64,000 bases of DNA, taken from the NCBI RefSeq assembly GCF_033100095.1, contig NZ_CP136921.1, forward strand, positions 1,768,501 through 1,832,500. The letters are read 5' to 3'. Positions 46,147 through 55,170 of this stretch are shown here, in pieces (position 1 is the stretch's first letter; every line of letters begins with the position of its first letter). The DNA is from Diaphorobacter limosus. GTDB taxonomy: Bacteria; Pseudomonadota; Gammaproteobacteria; Burkholderiales; Burkholderiaceae_C. Both the position numbers and the translations under genes were made by a program. The notes under the pieces were generated by a model. It was given only the letters and a program-made list of their open reading frames with translations. It ran no database searches and was not told where the DNA came from.

Positions 46147-47154
46147 ATGTTTCGCTACTACTCCACCCGCCGCAACCTGCTGGCACTGGCTCTGGCGACG
46201 GTCTGCGGCTCCGCCGGGGCCGCCGACAAGGGCGCTGCGCCGGAAATGCCCTCCTGGCCTACCAAGCCCCTGCGCATCGTCGTGGGCTTTCCGCCGGGCT
46301 CCTCGCCCGACCTGACGGCGCGCACCTTCGCCGAGCCGCTGGCCCAGGCCCTGGGCCAGCCGGTGATCGTGGAGAACAAGGTGGGCGCGGGCGGCAACAT
46401 TGGGGCAGACGCCGTGGCCAGGGCGCGCGATGGCCACACCATAGGCCTGTTCATCAACGGCAACCTAACGATTGCCAGGCTGCTCAACCCGCGCCTGCCC
46501 TACGACCCCGACAAGGATCTGGCGCCGCTGTCGCTGGTTGGCGTGTCGCCGCTGGTGCTGGCGGCGCCCGTGGGCCTGGGGGATGCGACCAGCGACGCGC
46601 GCGCGTTCCTGCAGGCCGCGCGCCAGGCCGGCAACCGCTGGAGCTATGGCACGCCGGGCGTGGGCACGGTGGGCCATCTGGGCACCGAGCTGCTCAAGGC
46701 GCGCACCGGCATGGCGCCGGTGCATATCCCCTACCCCGGCTACCCGCAGGTGGCGACCGCCATGCTGGGCGGTCAGTTGCAGATGGCACTGCTGCCACCG
46801 GCCCTGGCGCAGGCCCAGGAGCGCGCCGGCAAGCTGCGCCTGCTGGGCGTGACCTCGGCCGGGCGCAGCGCGCTGGTGCCCCATGTGCCCAGCCTGGCCG
46901 AGGCCGGGGTGCGCGACTTTCAGCTGGAAATCTGGAACGCCTTTGCCGCTCCGGCCGCCATGCCGGCGCCGGTGCGCGCACGGCTGTCCGCCTTGATCAG
47001 CGAGATCGCGCGCAGCCCCGAGGTGCGGGCCAAGCTGTTCCAGCAGGGCTGGCAGGCCGTGGGTTCATCCAGCGAAGGGCTGGCCAACCGCATGCGTGCC
47101 GACACGGCCGCCATGGGCCGCGTGATCCGCGAGCAGGCCATCCGGGCGGAATAG
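46147..47154 (+). CDS. Bug-family (TctC) periplasmic receptor
   Basis: 335 residues. The signal peptide (NLLALALATVCGSAGA) is followed by LRIVVGFPPGSSPDLTARTF, the Bug signature loop, and DGHTIGLFINGNLTIARLLN. It should bind an organic acid or related solute in the periplasm. A CAGGAG site lies 7 nt before the ATG. No permease gene is adjacent; it lies alone between rpoH and the convergent SCO gene, with a 7-bp gap to that stop. Confidence 0.92.
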   Translation: MFRYYSTRRNLLALALATVCGSAGAADKGAAPEMPSWPTKPLRIVVGFPPGSSPDLTARTFAEPLAQALGQPVIVENKVGAGGNIGADAVARARDGHTIGLFINGNLTIARLLNPRLPYDPDKDLAPLSLVGVSPLVLAAPVGLGDATSDARAFLQAARQAGNRWSYGTPGVGTVGHLGTELLKARTGMAPVHIPYPGYPQVATAMLGGQLQMALLPPALAQAQERAGKLRLLGVTSAGRSALVPHVPSLAEAGVRDFQLEIWNAFAAPAAMPAPVRARLSALISEIARSPEVRAKLFQQGWQAVGSSSEGLANRMRADTAAMGRVIREQAIRAE

Positions 47155-47161
47155 GCGCGGG

Positions 47162-47773
47162 TCAGCGCCCTTCATCGAGCAGCGCGCGCACGTCCGCGGC
47201 CAGGCTTTGCGCACCTGCGCCGTAGCGGTGGTAGACACGCAAGCGGCCCTTGGTGTCGTAGACATAGCTGCCAGCCGAATGGTCCATGGTGTAGCTCGTC
47301 GGTGTCTGGCCATCCACGCGCTTGAAGTAGATCTTGAAGTCCTTGGCCACGGCCACCAGCTGCTCGGGCGTGCCACGCAGGGCGATGAAGCTGGGGTCGA
47401 AACTGGCCATGTAACCCTTGAGCATCTCGGGCGTGTCGCGCTCGGGATCGACGGTGACGAAGATGCCCTGCAGCTTGTCGCCGTCGGCGCCCAGCGAGCG
47501 CTTGACCTCGGCGAGCTCCGACATCGAGGTCGGGCACACATCCGGACATTGGGTGTAGCCAAAGAACACCACCACCACCTTGCCGGCAAAGTCCTTGATG
47601 CTGCGCTCCTTGCCGAACTGATCGGTCAGCGGCAGGTCGCGCCCGTACTCGGCGCCCGTCAGATCCACGCCCTGGAACTTGGGGCCCTTTGGAGAACAAG
47701 CAGAAAAAATGCCTGCGGCGCCCACCCATAAAGCGCCGATAGCTATCTTTTTAAGAGTATTACGTTTCAACAT
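47162..47773 (-). CDS. SCO1/SenC-family copper chaperone lipoprotein
   Basis: 203 residues. Signal peptide KKIAIGALWVGAAGIFSAC with lipobox Cys26, then a thioredoxin-like domain with GYTQCPDVCPTSMSEL (CxxxC, Cys76 and Cys80) and a conserved His in YTMDHSAGSYVYD. SCO proteins deliver copper to, or reduce, the CuA site of CoxB. It is the last gene of the cytochrome oxidase assembly group. The signal peptide DNA is a copy of the dispersed palindromic repeat. Confidence 0.95.
   Translation of the reverse strand: MLKRNTLKKIAIGALWVGAAGIFSACSPKGPKFQGVDLTGAEYGRDLPLTDQFGKERSIKDFAGKVVVVFFGYTQCPDVCPTSMSELAEVKRSLGADGDKLQGIFVTVDPERDTPEMLKGYMASFDPSFIALRGTPEQLVAVAKDFKIYFKRVDGQTPTSYTMDHSAGSYVYDTKGRLRVYHRYGAGAQSLAADVRALLDEGR
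47704..47752 (-). repeat. Dispersed palindromic repeat, copy 7, inside the SCO signal-peptide coding sequence
   Basis: Minus-strand AAAAAGATAGCTATCGGCGC then TTTATGGGTGGGCGCCGCAGGC is read in frame as KKIAIGALWVGAAG. About 35 of 48 positions match the M16 copy by hand count. Confidence 0.65.
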
Positions 47774-47782
47774 GGTTGGAAA

Positions 47783-48727
47783 TCAAAACACATAGTGATC
47801 CACCAGCAGCGCTGCAAACAGCAGGCTCAGGTGGACCAGGGAGAAGCGGAAGGTCTTGCGCGCCAGCGCATCCGAATAGTCGCGCCACAGCCAGTAGCCG
47901 TACAGGCAAAAGCCCGTGCCCAGCAGCACGGCGGCGGCCAGGTAGATCCAGGAGCTCATGCCATAGACAAAGGGCATGAGGCAGCCGGCAAACAGGATCA
48001 GCGTGTACAAGAACACCTGCAGCCGCGTGTATTCGCTGCCATGCGTGACCGGCAGCATGGGCAGGCCGGACTTGCGGTAGTCCTCCACGCGGTACAGGGC
48101 CAGGGCCCAGAAATGCGGCGGCGTCCATAGAAAGATGATCAGGAACAGGATCAGCGCCTCGGCGCCCACATCCCCCGTCATGGCGGCCCAGCCCAGCACC
48201 GGCGGCATGGCGCCCGAGGCGCCGCCGATGACGATGTTCTGCGGCGTGCGCGGCTTCAGGATCACGGTGTAGACCACCGCGTAGCCGACAAAGGTGGCAA
48301 AGGTGAGCCACATGGTCAGCGCATTCACCCACCAGTACAGCAGCGCCGAGCCGGCCGTGCACAACAGGGCCGAGAACGCCAGCGCCTGCCGGTTGGACAG
48401 CTCGCCCCTGGCCGTGGGGCGCCAGGCGGTGCGTTTCATCCGGGCGTCGATATGCCGCTCCACCAGGCAGTTGAAGGCCGCGGCCGCGCCGGCCACGAGC
48501 CAGATGCCCGCACTGGCGATGGCCATCAGCCCCCACTGCGCGCGGCTGGGCAGGCCGGGCACGGCCAGCACCATGCCGATGAAGGCGCAGAACACGATGA
48601 GCTGCACCACGCGCGGCTTGGTCAGCGCATAGAACTGCGCCAGGCGCGACGGCAGCGCCCCGGCACCGGCCATGCCGAATGGGCCGGCGGGCGCCGGCGC
48701 GGGGGATGGGGTGGGCGCCAGGCTCAT
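47783..48727 (-). CDS. ctaB: Protoheme IX farnesyltransferase
   Basis: 314 residues with about nine membrane segments. [20 protein letters not shown] is the first prenyl-diphosphate-binding motif and [20 protein letters not shown] the second conserved loop of CyoE/CtaB. The enzyme converts heme b to heme o, the first step to heme a for cytochrome oxidase. The start overlaps the ctaA stop as ATGA, so the two are translationally coupled. A longer frame upstream was rejected. Confidence 0.96.
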   Translation of the reverse strand: MSLAPTPSPAPAPAGPFGMAGAGALPSRLAQFYALTKPRVVQLIVFCAFIGMVLAVPGLPSRAQWGLMAIASAGIWLVAGAAAAFNCLVERHIDARMKRTAWRPTARGELSNRQALAFSALLCTAGSALLYWWVNALTMWLTFATFVGYAVVYTVILKPRTPQNIVIGGASGAMPPVLGWAAMTGDVGAEALILFLIIFLWTPPHFWALALYRVEDYRKSGLPMLPVTHGSEYTRLQVFLYTLILFAGCLMPFVYGMSSWIYLAAAVLLGTGFCLYGYWLWRDYSDALARKTFRFSLVHLSLLFAALLVDHYVF

Positions 48728-49896
48728 GCAGAAACCCTCTTTGCGGCCGGCTGCCTTGCCTGCACATGGGCTGCCCTGGCCTCGGCCGTGGCGCTGCGGC
48801 TGGCAACCAGCGCCCAGGTCAGCACCACCACCAGCGCCGCCGCCCCGCCCGTATGCAGCACCGCCGCCACCAGCGGCCAGTCCAGGATCACGTTGGACAG
48901 GCCGGTGAGCAACTGCAGCGCTCCCAGGCCCGCCAGCCAGCGCGCCTGGTCGCGCAGCAATTGCGCGCGCAGCAGACGCCACACCAGGAGCGCCAGCACC
49001 AGCAGCACGCCATAGGCCGCCAGGCGGTGCACGTAGTGGATGGCGGTCAGGGCGGCAAAGCCGATCAGGCTGCCGTCCTGCAGATGGCCCAGTTCGCGCC
49101 AGATCTGGAAGCCCTCGCTGAAGGCCATCTCGGGCCACCAGCTGCCCTGGCACTGCGGAAAGGTGGTGCAGGCCAGCACCGCATAGTTGGTACTGACCCA
49201 GCCGCCAAGCACGCTTTGCAGCGCCACCAGCGCCATCGCGCCAGCCAGCAACCAGCGCAGGCCGCCTGGCAGCGCCACGGGGGCCACGCCCTTGGTGTGC
49301 TGCGTCTGGCGCACGGCCTGCAGGCACAGCAGGGCCAGCAGCACCAGGCCGCCAATCAGGTGCAGCGTGACGATGGCCGGAAACAGCTTCATGGTCACGG
49401 TGAGCGCGCCAAACGCCCCCTGCAGACAGACCCAGACCAGCGTCGCCGTGGGCCACCAGGGACTGAGCACGCGGTTGGCGCCGCGCTGGCGCCAGGCGCC
49501 CACGGTGAGCGCAATAATGAGCACGCCCACGCCGGTGGCCAGGTAGCGGTGGATCATCTCCACCCAGGCCTTGCCATGCGTGACCGGGCCGGTGGGCATG
49601 GCCTGCTGTGCGGCGGAGATCTCGGTATGCGCACCCACCGGGCTGGCGCTGCCGTAGCAGCCCGGCCAGTCGGGGCAGCCCAGGCCCGAGTCCGTCAGGC
49701 GCGTGAAGGCGCCGAACATGACCAGGTCAAAGGTCAGGAACAGAGTGAGAACCGTGAGCGCCTGCAGGCGCCGCACCGGCGTGCTGCCGCGGCTCCTCCA
49801 CCACACCCAGGCCAGGGGGCCGAGGGCGATCACCAGGCCCAGGGCCATGACCTCAAGCATGGGCGCCAGATCGTAGAGCGCTTGTGTGTCGTTCAT
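48724..49896 (-). CDS. ctaA: Heme A synthase (COX15/CtaA)
   Basis: 390 residues with about eight membrane helices. Family text includes [20 protein letters not shown] near the first helix and [20 protein letters not shown] with a heme-binding His. It oxidises heme o to heme a. The start overlaps the stop of the upstream SCO-like gene as ATGA; an 11-codon upstream extension was rejected on that ground. Follows the common order SURF1 - redoxin-like - ctaA - ctaB - SCO. Confidence 0.95.
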   Translation of the reverse strand: MNDTQALYDLAPMLEVMALGLVIALGPLAWVWWRSRGSTPVRRLQALTVLTLFLTFDLVMFGAFTRLTDSGLGCPDWPGCYGSASPVGAHTEISAAQQAMPTGPVTHGKAWVEMIHRYLATGVGVLIIALTVGAWRQRGANRVLSPWWPTATLVWVCLQGAFGALTVTMKLFPAIVTLHLIGGLVLLALLCLQAVRQTQHTKGVAPVALPGGLRWLLAGAMALVALQSVLGGWVSTNYAVLACTTFPQCQGSWWPEMAFSEGFQIWRELGHLQDGSLIGFAALTAIHYVHRLAAYGVLLVLALLVWRLLRAQLLRDQARWLAGLGALQLLTGLSNVILDWPLVAAVLHTGGAAALVVVLTWALVASRSATAEARAAHVQARQPAAKRVSA

Positions 49897-50591
49897 GGTT
49901 GCTCCTTGGCACGGCCCGGCTGATCCCACGACGCGGAGGCGCGCAGCAGGCGCTCCAGGTCACGCCTGGCCTGGGTCGCGCCGGCGCCGTCCATGCGCGC
50001 CGGAAAGCGCATCATCCACTGACCCTGCGGATCGACCACATACAGGTGCTCGGACAGCCCATGGCCCGCCTGCGGCGCCAGCCACTGCGCCAGCATGGCG
50101 TCATCGGCGCGCAGTACCGTCGCCTGCTCCAGCGCCGGGGCGATGTCCGCGGGCAGCGCGGCATCGTCGCTGACCAGCCAGACCCAGTCCAGGCGCTCCT
50201 TCTCGCGGCCCATGGCCTCGCGCATCTGACGCTGCAGGTACAGGTTGTTGCGGCAGTCTGCGTCGCAAGCGGCAGCGCCCACGCTGACCAGCAACCACTG
50301 GTCGCGCAGTTCGCCCAGTTTGCGCGGCTGGCCATCGAGCGCCACCACCAGGGCCTCGGCCGGCATGGGGCGCTGGGGTTCGACCAGCTCGCCAAAGTTG
50401 CGCCGTCCTTCCGGGCGGATCACGTAGTAGGTGAAATACGAGGCAATCACCGGCGCGGCGCACACCAGCAACACACCCAGCAACTGCCAGCGCCCTATGC
50501 GGCGCGCGCGCTGCGGCCGCTGCCCCGTGGGCTCAGGCGTCTGACTTGCCGCCAAGGGAGGGTAAACGTCGGACAAATTGGAACCAGACAT
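49893..50591 (-). CDS. Membrane-anchored thioredoxin-like (SCO-like) protein in the cox assembly operon
   Basis: 232 residues: a cytoplasmic tail, one membrane helix (LLGVLLVCAAPVIASYFTYY, about 38-57), and a periplasmic domain. The domain has GAAACDADCRNN with Cys109-Cys113, a CxxxC placed like the SCO copper/redox motif, and LYVVDPQGQWMMRFP near the C-terminus, like the SCO YVYDTKG strand. A role in CuA assembly or thiol reduction is plausible. The start at 50591 overlaps the SURF1 3' end by 59 bp and is uncertain. I have not seen this one given a name with certainty. Confidence 0.72.
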   Translation of the reverse strand: MSGSNLSDVYPPLAASQTPEPTGQRPQRARRIGRWQLLGVLLVCAAPVIASYFTYYVIRPEGRRNFGELVEPQRPMPAEALVVALDGQPRKLGELRDQWLLVSVGAAACDADCRNNLYLQRQMREAMGREKERLDWVWLVSDDAALPADIAPALEQATVLRADDAMLAQWLAPQAGHGLSEHLYVVDPQGQWMMRFPARMDGAGATQARRDLERLLRASASWDQPGRAKEQP

Positions 50592-51309
50592 AAAGAATGA
50601 ACACCAGGCCGGAAAGCCCGAACCATTGAAACGCGTAGCCGTAATGCTTGTCGACACCGCTGTCGGCAGGCGCCCAGTCGCGCTGCAGCCCATCACTGGC
50701 GCCGCCAGTCTGCACCACCACCAGGGGCAGCAGCGGCAGGCCGGTCTCCGCGCCATAGGCAGCCAAGGTCAGATTTTGCCGGATGCGCGAAGCCCCCTCG
50801 CCCTCGCCGGCCGGAGCAAACTCATACAGCCGCGCAACTGCGGCGGCCACATGACCATGAATCTGCACATTGCCGGCAGGTGTGACAACGTCGGGCAGAC
50901 GGGTACGCTCCTGAAAATCGCGCGGCGCCCAGCCGCGCTGCACCAGTACCACGCCTTGTTCGCCCGGCAGGCGCAGCGGCGTCAGCACCCAGAAACCCGG
51001 CCGCCCCTGCATCTGGCGGTTGTCCAGAAACACCGTGGCCTGAGGCACCCACTGCCCTTGCAGTTGCACGTTGCGCTGCAGCAAGGCAGCCACGCCACCG
51101 ACCCGGGCCCGCTCCAGGTCGCGGCCCACCAATACCGGCATTTGCTCGCGCGCGACCAGCATGGCCTGCAAGGCCTGCTTCTGCGCGGCACGCGATAACT
51201 GCCAGGCCCCGAGCGTGGCCGTCACCGCCATCGCCACCAGCGCAGCCAGCGTGAGCAGCCAGAAGCGCCAACCGAAACGAGCCTGTGCGGGACTGATAAT
51301 GGGATCCAT
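50533..51309 (-). CDS. SURF1-family cytochrome oxidase assembly protein
   Basis: 258 residues: N-terminal membrane helix (FWLLTLAALVAMAVTATLGA), a periplasmic domain with GQWVPQATVFLDNRQMQGRP, LVQRGWAPRDF and the C-terminal helix GYAFQWFGLSGLVFILYVWF, both SURF1 motifs. SURF1 helps insert heme a into subunit I. Its ATG (51309-51307) shares bases with the divergent DUF2909 gene ATG (51308-51310) in the string CATG, so the longer upstream frame was rejected. Confidence 0.93.
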   Translation of the reverse strand: MDPIISPAQARFGWRFWLLTLAALVAMAVTATLGAWQLSRAAQKQALQAMLVAREQMPVLVGRDLERARVGGVAALLQRNVQLQGQWVPQATVFLDNRQMQGRPGFWVLTPLRLPGEQGVVLVQRGWAPRDFQERTRLPDVVTPAGNVQIHGHVAAAVARLYEFAPAGEGEGASRIRQNLTLAAYGAETGLPLLPLVVVQTGGASDGLQRDWAPADSGVDKHYGYAFQWFGLSGLVFILYVWFQFVRRLPSLGGKSDA

Positions 51310-51532
51310 GAAAATTTTGGTGGCCTTGGCGTTTCTCGCCATCATCGCAAGCCTGGGATCGGCGCTGTTTTTCATGATGCGCGGAGATGGCAACGACCGC
51401 CAGCGCAGCAAACACATGGCGCGCGCGCTGGCGCTGCGCGTGGGCCTGTCGATTGTGCTGTTTTTATGCCTGCTGCTGGCGTGGAAGCTGGGCTACATCC
51501 AGCCCACGGGTTTGCCAGCGGTCATGCGTTGA
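51308..51532 (+). CDS. DUF2909 twin-transmembrane protein
   Basis: 74 residues with two hydrophobic segments (ILVALAFLAIIASLGSALFF and LSIVLFLCLLLAWKLGYI) joined by a basic loop (RGDGNDRQRSKHMARALALR). This small family sits beside cytochrome oxidase assembly genes in betaproteobacteria and its role is unknown. It is the only plus-strand gene inside the cox locus, overlapping the SURF1 start codon. A shared bidirectional terminator follows. Confidence 0.88.
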   Translation: MKILVALAFLAIIASLGSALFFMMRGDGNDRQRSKHMARALALRVGLSIVLFLCLLLAWKLGYIQPTGLPAVMR

Positions 51533-51535
51533 AGC

Positions 51536-51562
51536 AAAAAAGCGCCCTGAGGCGCTTTTTTT
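51536..51562. terminator. Bidirectional terminator between DUF2909 gene and coxC
   Basis: AAGCGCC-CTGA-GGCGCTT stem with an A-run before it and a T-run after it, so it can stop transcription from both sides. Confidence 0.92.
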
Positions 51563-51578
51563 GCGGCGCTTGCATGGC

Positions 51579-52463
51579 TCACATCCAGTACACCAATATG
51601 TACAGCCCGAGCCAGACCACGTCCACGAAATGCCAGTACCAGGCGGCACCCTCGAAACCGAAATGCCGCTCGGCCGTGAAATGTCCGTTTTGCAGGCGCA
51701 GCGTGATGAAGAACAGCATCAACATGCCCACGAACACGTGAAAGCCATGAAAGCCGGTGAGCATGAAAAAGGTGGAGCCGTAAATGCCCGAGCTGAGCTT
51801 GAGGTTGAGGTCGGTATAGAGGTGGAAGTACTCATACGCCTGCACACACAGGAAGGTAAATCCCAGCAGCACGGTGATCCACATGAAGCCTATGGCCTTG
51901 CTGCGCTGATCCTCGCGCAAGGCGTGGTGGGCGATGGTCAGTGTCACGCCAGAGCTCAGCAGCAGGGCCGTATTGATGGTCGGCAGCCAGAACGGCCCCA
52001 CGGTCTGGAAAGGATCCACCACGTTGGCCGGCGAGGCCGTGGCGCCGGCCACCACGCTGGGCCAGGCGGCCTTGAAGTCCGGCCACAGCAGGGCATTCTC
52101 CAGGCTGCCCAGTGCCGGGACCGAGTGCGCACGCGCCCACCAAAGCGCCGTGAAGAAGGCGCCGAAGAACATCACCTCGGAGAAGATGAACCAGCTCATG
52201 CTCCAGCGAAAGGACACATCGACCTTGCGCCCGTACAGGCCGGACTCGCTTTCGTGCGCCGCCTCGCGAAACCACCGGAACAACACGACCAGCCACCAGA
52301 GCAGCCCCGCCGCGAACGAATACTTGCCCCAGTCGTGGCCGTTGATCCACATGGCGGCGCCCAGGATGACGAAGAACAGCCCCACCGCGACCAGCACCGG
52401 ATGGCTGGACTGCGCGGGAACAAAATAGTACGGCGGCTTGGCGCCCTGGATCGATGCACTCAT
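51579..52463 (-). CDS. coxC: Cytochrome c oxidase subunit III
   Basis: 294 residues with seven membrane segments. SWFIFSEVMFFGAFFTALWW carries the conserved Glu of helix III, and GFHGFHVFVGMLMLFFITLR and WYWHFVDVVWLGLYILVYW are family motifs. It is a core subunit of the aa3-type terminal oxidase and stabilises proton uptake. Preceded by the DUF2970 gene on the same strand. Confidence 0.97.
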   Translation of the reverse strand: MSASIQGAKPPYYFVPAQSSHPVLVAVGLFFVILGAAMWINGHDWGKYSFAAGLLWWLVVLFRWFREAAHESESGLYGRKVDVSFRWSMSWFIFSEVMFFGAFFTALWWARAHSVPALGSLENALLWPDFKAAWPSVVAGATASPANVVDPFQTVGPFWLPTINTALLLSSGVTLTIAHHALREDQRSKAIGFMWITVLLGFTFLCVQAYEYFHLYTDLNLKLSSGIYGSTFFMLTGFHGFHVFVGMLMLFFITLRLQNGHFTAERHFGFEGAAWYWHFVDVVWLGLYILVYWM

Positions 52464-52516
52464 GTCAGCTCCTCTGTCTCCGGTTTATCCAACTTCTGTC
52501 GTTGCGGATGGCGCGG

Positions 52517-52732
52517 TCAAACCAGCCAATTGACCAATGCCATGAGCAGCAGCACCAGCAGAACCAGGGCCAGCAGCCCCATGCCCAATACCTGCAGTGG
52601 CCGCAGCGATTCCTGATCCTGGCGATGCCGATCGGCATTGCGCACCCCGAACAAGGCCCAGGCAATGGTGCGCATGGTGCGCCACAGAGATGCGCTGGGG
52701 CGCGCCGGCGGACGATCTCCTGCTTCCGTCAT
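52517..52732 (-). CDS. DUF2970 single-helix membrane protein
   Basis: 71 residues: polar N-terminus with WRTMRTIAWALFGVRNADRH, then one helix (LGMGLLALVLLVLLLMALVN). DUF2970 is a small family of unknown function found in betaproteobacteria. Its ATG overlaps the ctaG stop as ATGA, implying coupling. Probably an accessory or assembly factor of the oxidase. Confidence 0.88.
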   Translation of the reverse strand: MTEAGDRPPARPSASLWRTMRTIAWALFGVRNADRHRQDQESLRPLQVLGMGLLALVLLVLLLMALVNWLV

Positions 52733-53349
52733 GACGCCCCAGCCCCTGGTGTCTGCACTGCCCCGGCCGTCGATTGCGGCGCCGACGGAATCTTGCCGCC
52801 CACTTCAAAGAAGGTGTAGGACAGCGTGATCGTCGTCACATCCTTGGGCAGGCGCGGGTCGATCACAAACACCACCGGCCATTCCTTCTTCTCGCCGGGG
52901 TCGAGCGTGTACTGGCTGAAGCAAAAGCATTCGAGCTTATTGAAATGCGGCGCGGCCTGGCGTGGCGCGTAGCTGGGAATGGCCTGAGCCGACATGCGCC
53001 TGTCCTGCACGTTCTCGAACTCGTAGAGCACGGTCGCCATCTCGCCGGGGTGCACCTGCATGCTGCGCTTGGCCGGCTTGAACTGCCAGGGGCCGCGGGC
53101 ATTGGCATCGAACTCGACGGTGATGGTGCGGGTGGTGTCCACCTGAGTGTTCTTCACCAGCGCACGTGCCTCGTCCGCGGCGACACCATTGCCGGGGACC
53201 TGGCGCTCGGTGAGCGAGAGGATGTTCACGCCCGTGGCCTCGCAGATCGCCTTGTAGGCGGGAATCAGCAGATAGCCAAAGGCGAACATGCCCAGGGTCA
53301 CGACCAGCAGCTTGCCGAGCATCCTGAGGTTGTCGCTGCGCCGTGCCAT
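52729..53349 (-). CDS. ctaG: Cytochrome c oxidase assembly factor CtaG (Cox11)
   Basis: 206 residues: one N-terminal helix (LLVVTLGMFAFGYLLIPAYK) and a periplasmic Ig-like domain with FNKLECFCFSQYTLDPGEKK, whose Cys141 and Cys143 bind copper. Cox11 delivers copper to the CuB centre of subunit I. A TTG at 53367 opens the frame, but GGAGG lies 5 nt before ATG 53349, so that was chosen. It follows the 38-residue gene and overlaps DUF2970. Confidence 0.95.
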   Translation of the reverse strand: MARRSDNLRMLGKLLVVTLGMFAFGYLLIPAYKAICEATGVNILSLTERQVPGNGVAADEARALVKNTQVDTTRTITVEFDANARGPWQFKPAKRSMQVHPGEMATVLYEFENVQDRRMSAQAIPSYAPRQAAPHFNKLECFCFSQYTLDPGEKKEWPVVFVIDPRLPKDVTTITLSYTFFEVGGKIPSAPQSTAGAVQTPGAGAS

Positions 53350-53363
53350 GCCTGCCTCCGCCG

Positions 53364-53480
53364 TCAATGGCCCAGCACGAAATACCGCTGGACAATGAAG
53401 CCGACAAACAATGCCAGCGCCACCGCAGCCAGCATCAGCCCGAGCCGGGCATTGCGCTTGCGTTGCTCTTGTGACGTCAT
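53364..53480 (-). CDS. 38-residue cytochrome oxidase small assembly protein
   Basis: A short minus-strand frame reads MTSQEQRKRNARLGLMLAAV then ALALFVGFIVQRYFVLGH and stop. A basic N-terminus and one membrane helix fit the small assembly proteins that I recall between coxA and ctaG in betaproteobacteria. The start lies 27 bp after the coxA stop. Role probably in oxidase assembly, by position. Confidence 0.8.
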   Translation of the reverse strand: MTSQEQRKRNARLGLMLAAVALALFVGFIVQRYFVLGH

Positions 53481-53507
53481 CTCGCTACTGCTCCTGTCGG
53501 CCCGCGC

Positions 53508-55133
53508 TCAGCCAATCACCCGGGTCGCCGTGGCGTCCAGCTTGGGCGGCTCCTCAAAGGTATGGAACGGCGCCGGCGAAGGCACTTCCCACTCCAGGCC
53601 CTCGGCGCCCTCCCAGGGCCGCTGCGGCGCCTTGTCGCCCTTGCCGCGCAGCATGGGCAGCACCACGGCGAAGAAAAAATACACCTGTGCGGCACCGAAG
53701 AAGAAGCCGCCGATGGAGGCAATCATGTTGAAGTCGGCAAACTGCATCGGGTAGTCGGCATAGCGTCGCGGCATGCCTGCCAGCCCCAGAAAGTGCATGG
53801 GAAAGAAGGTGACGTTGAAAGAGATCATCGACCACCAGAAATGGATCTTGCCGCGCGTCTCGTTGTACATCACGCCGCACCATTTGGGCGACCAGTAGTA
53901 GTACGCGCCATAGATGGCGAACAGCGAACCGGCCACCAGCACATAGTGGAAATGGGCAATGATGTAGTAGGTGTCCTGGATCTGCGTGTCCACCGGCACC
54001 ACGGCCGGAATCACGCCGGTGAAGCCCCCGATGGTGAACACGAAGATGAAGCCCACGGCCCACAGCATGGGCGTTTCAAACGTCATCGAGCCACGCCACA
54101 TGGTCGCCGTCCAGTTGAACACCTTCACGCCCGTGGGGATGGCGATCAGCATGGTGCCGTACATGAAAAACAGCTGTCCGGTGACCGGCATGCCGGTGGT
54201 GAACATGTGGTGCGCCCAGACGATCATCGACAGCGTGGCGATGGCGGCAATGGCGTACACCATGGAGGTGTAGCCAAACAACTTCTTGCGCGCGAAGGTG
54301 GGCACGATCTGGCTGATCATGCCGAAGGCCGGCAGGATCATGATGTAGACCTCGGGGTGGCCAAAGAACCAGAAGATATGCTGGTACATCACCGGGTCGC
54401 CGCCGCCGGCCGGGTTGAAGAAACTGGTGCCGAAGTGGCGGTCGGTTAGCGTCATGGTGATGGCGCCGGCAAACACCGGCATCACGGCGATCAGCAGGTA
54501 GGCGGTGATCAGCCAGGCCCAGCAGAAGATGGGCATCTTCATCAGCGTCATGCCCGGCGCGCGCATGTTCAGGATGGTGACGATGATGTTGATGGCACCC
54601 ATGATGGACGAGGCGCCCATGATGTGCAGCGCAAAAATGGCCGCGTCCAGCGACATGGGCATTTGCGCCGACAGTGGCGCATACAGCGTCCAGCCGCCGG
54701 CGGGTGCGCCACCGGCCATGAAGAACGATGCCGCCAGCATGATGCCCGCTGGTACCAGCAGCCAGAAGCTGAGGTTGTTCATGCGCGCAAACGCCATGTC
54801 CGAGGCGCCGATCTGCAGCGGGATCATCCAGTTCGCAAAGCCCACGAAGGCCGGCATGATGGCGCCGAACACCATGATCAGACCGTGCATGGTGGTGAAC
54901 TGGTTGAACATCTCCGGGTTCACGATCTGCAGGCCGGGCTGGAACAGCTCGGCGCGGATCAGCATCGCCAGCACGCCGCCGATCATCAGCATGGTGAACG
55001 AGAACAGCAGATACAGCGTGCCTATGTCCTTGTGGTTGGTGGCGTACACCCAGCGCCGCCAGCCCGTGGGCTGGTGGTGATGGTGGTCGTCATGGCCGGC
55101 GGCATGCCCATGGTTGTCCAAAACTGCGCTCAT
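53508..55133 (-). CDS. coxA: Cytochrome c oxidase subunit I
   Basis: 541 residues with twelve membrane helices. [20 protein letters not shown] holds the CuB histidine of the His-Tyr crosslink, [10 protein letters not shown] the two further CuB histidines, and [10 protein letters not shown] the heme a3 and heme a ligands. It houses heme a, heme a3 and CuB, where oxygen is reduced and protons are pumped. It follows coxB by 37 bp. Family sequence is canonical. Confidence 0.99.
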   Translation of the reverse strand: MSAVLDNHGHAAGHDDHHHHQPTGWRRWVYATNHKDIGTLYLLFSFTMLMIGGVLAMLIRAELFQPGLQIVNPEMFNQFTTMHGLIMVFGAIMPAFVGFANWMIPLQIGASDMAFARMNNLSFWLLVPAGIMLAASFFMAGGAPAGGWTLYAPLSAQMPMSLDAAIFALHIMGASSIMGAINIIVTILNMRAPGMTLMKMPIFCWAWLITAYLLIAVMPVFAGAITMTLTDRHFGTSFFNPAGGGDPVMYQHIFWFFGHPEVYIMILPAFGMISQIVPTFARKKLFGYTSMVYAIAAIATLSMIVWAHHMFTTGMPVTGQLFFMYGTMLIAIPTGVKVFNWTATMWRGSMTFETPMLWAVGFIFVFTIGGFTGVIPAVVPVDTQIQDTYYIIAHFHYVLVAGSLFAIYGAYYYWSPKWCGVMYNETRGKIHFWWSMISFNVTFFPMHFLGLAGMPRRYADYPMQFADFNMIASIGGFFFGAAQVYFFFAVVLPMLRGKGDKAPQRPWEGAEGLEWEVPSPAPFHTFEEPPKLDATATRVIG

Positions 55134-55170
55134 GGTCGAATCCTCAATACGTTGCGTTGGGCCTTGGGTT

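Noticed and set aside
47783-49456. CtaB extended to 557 residues
   Set aside because: The extra N-terminus lies over ctaA in another frame and has no family likeness; the ATG at 48727 overlaps the ctaA stop.
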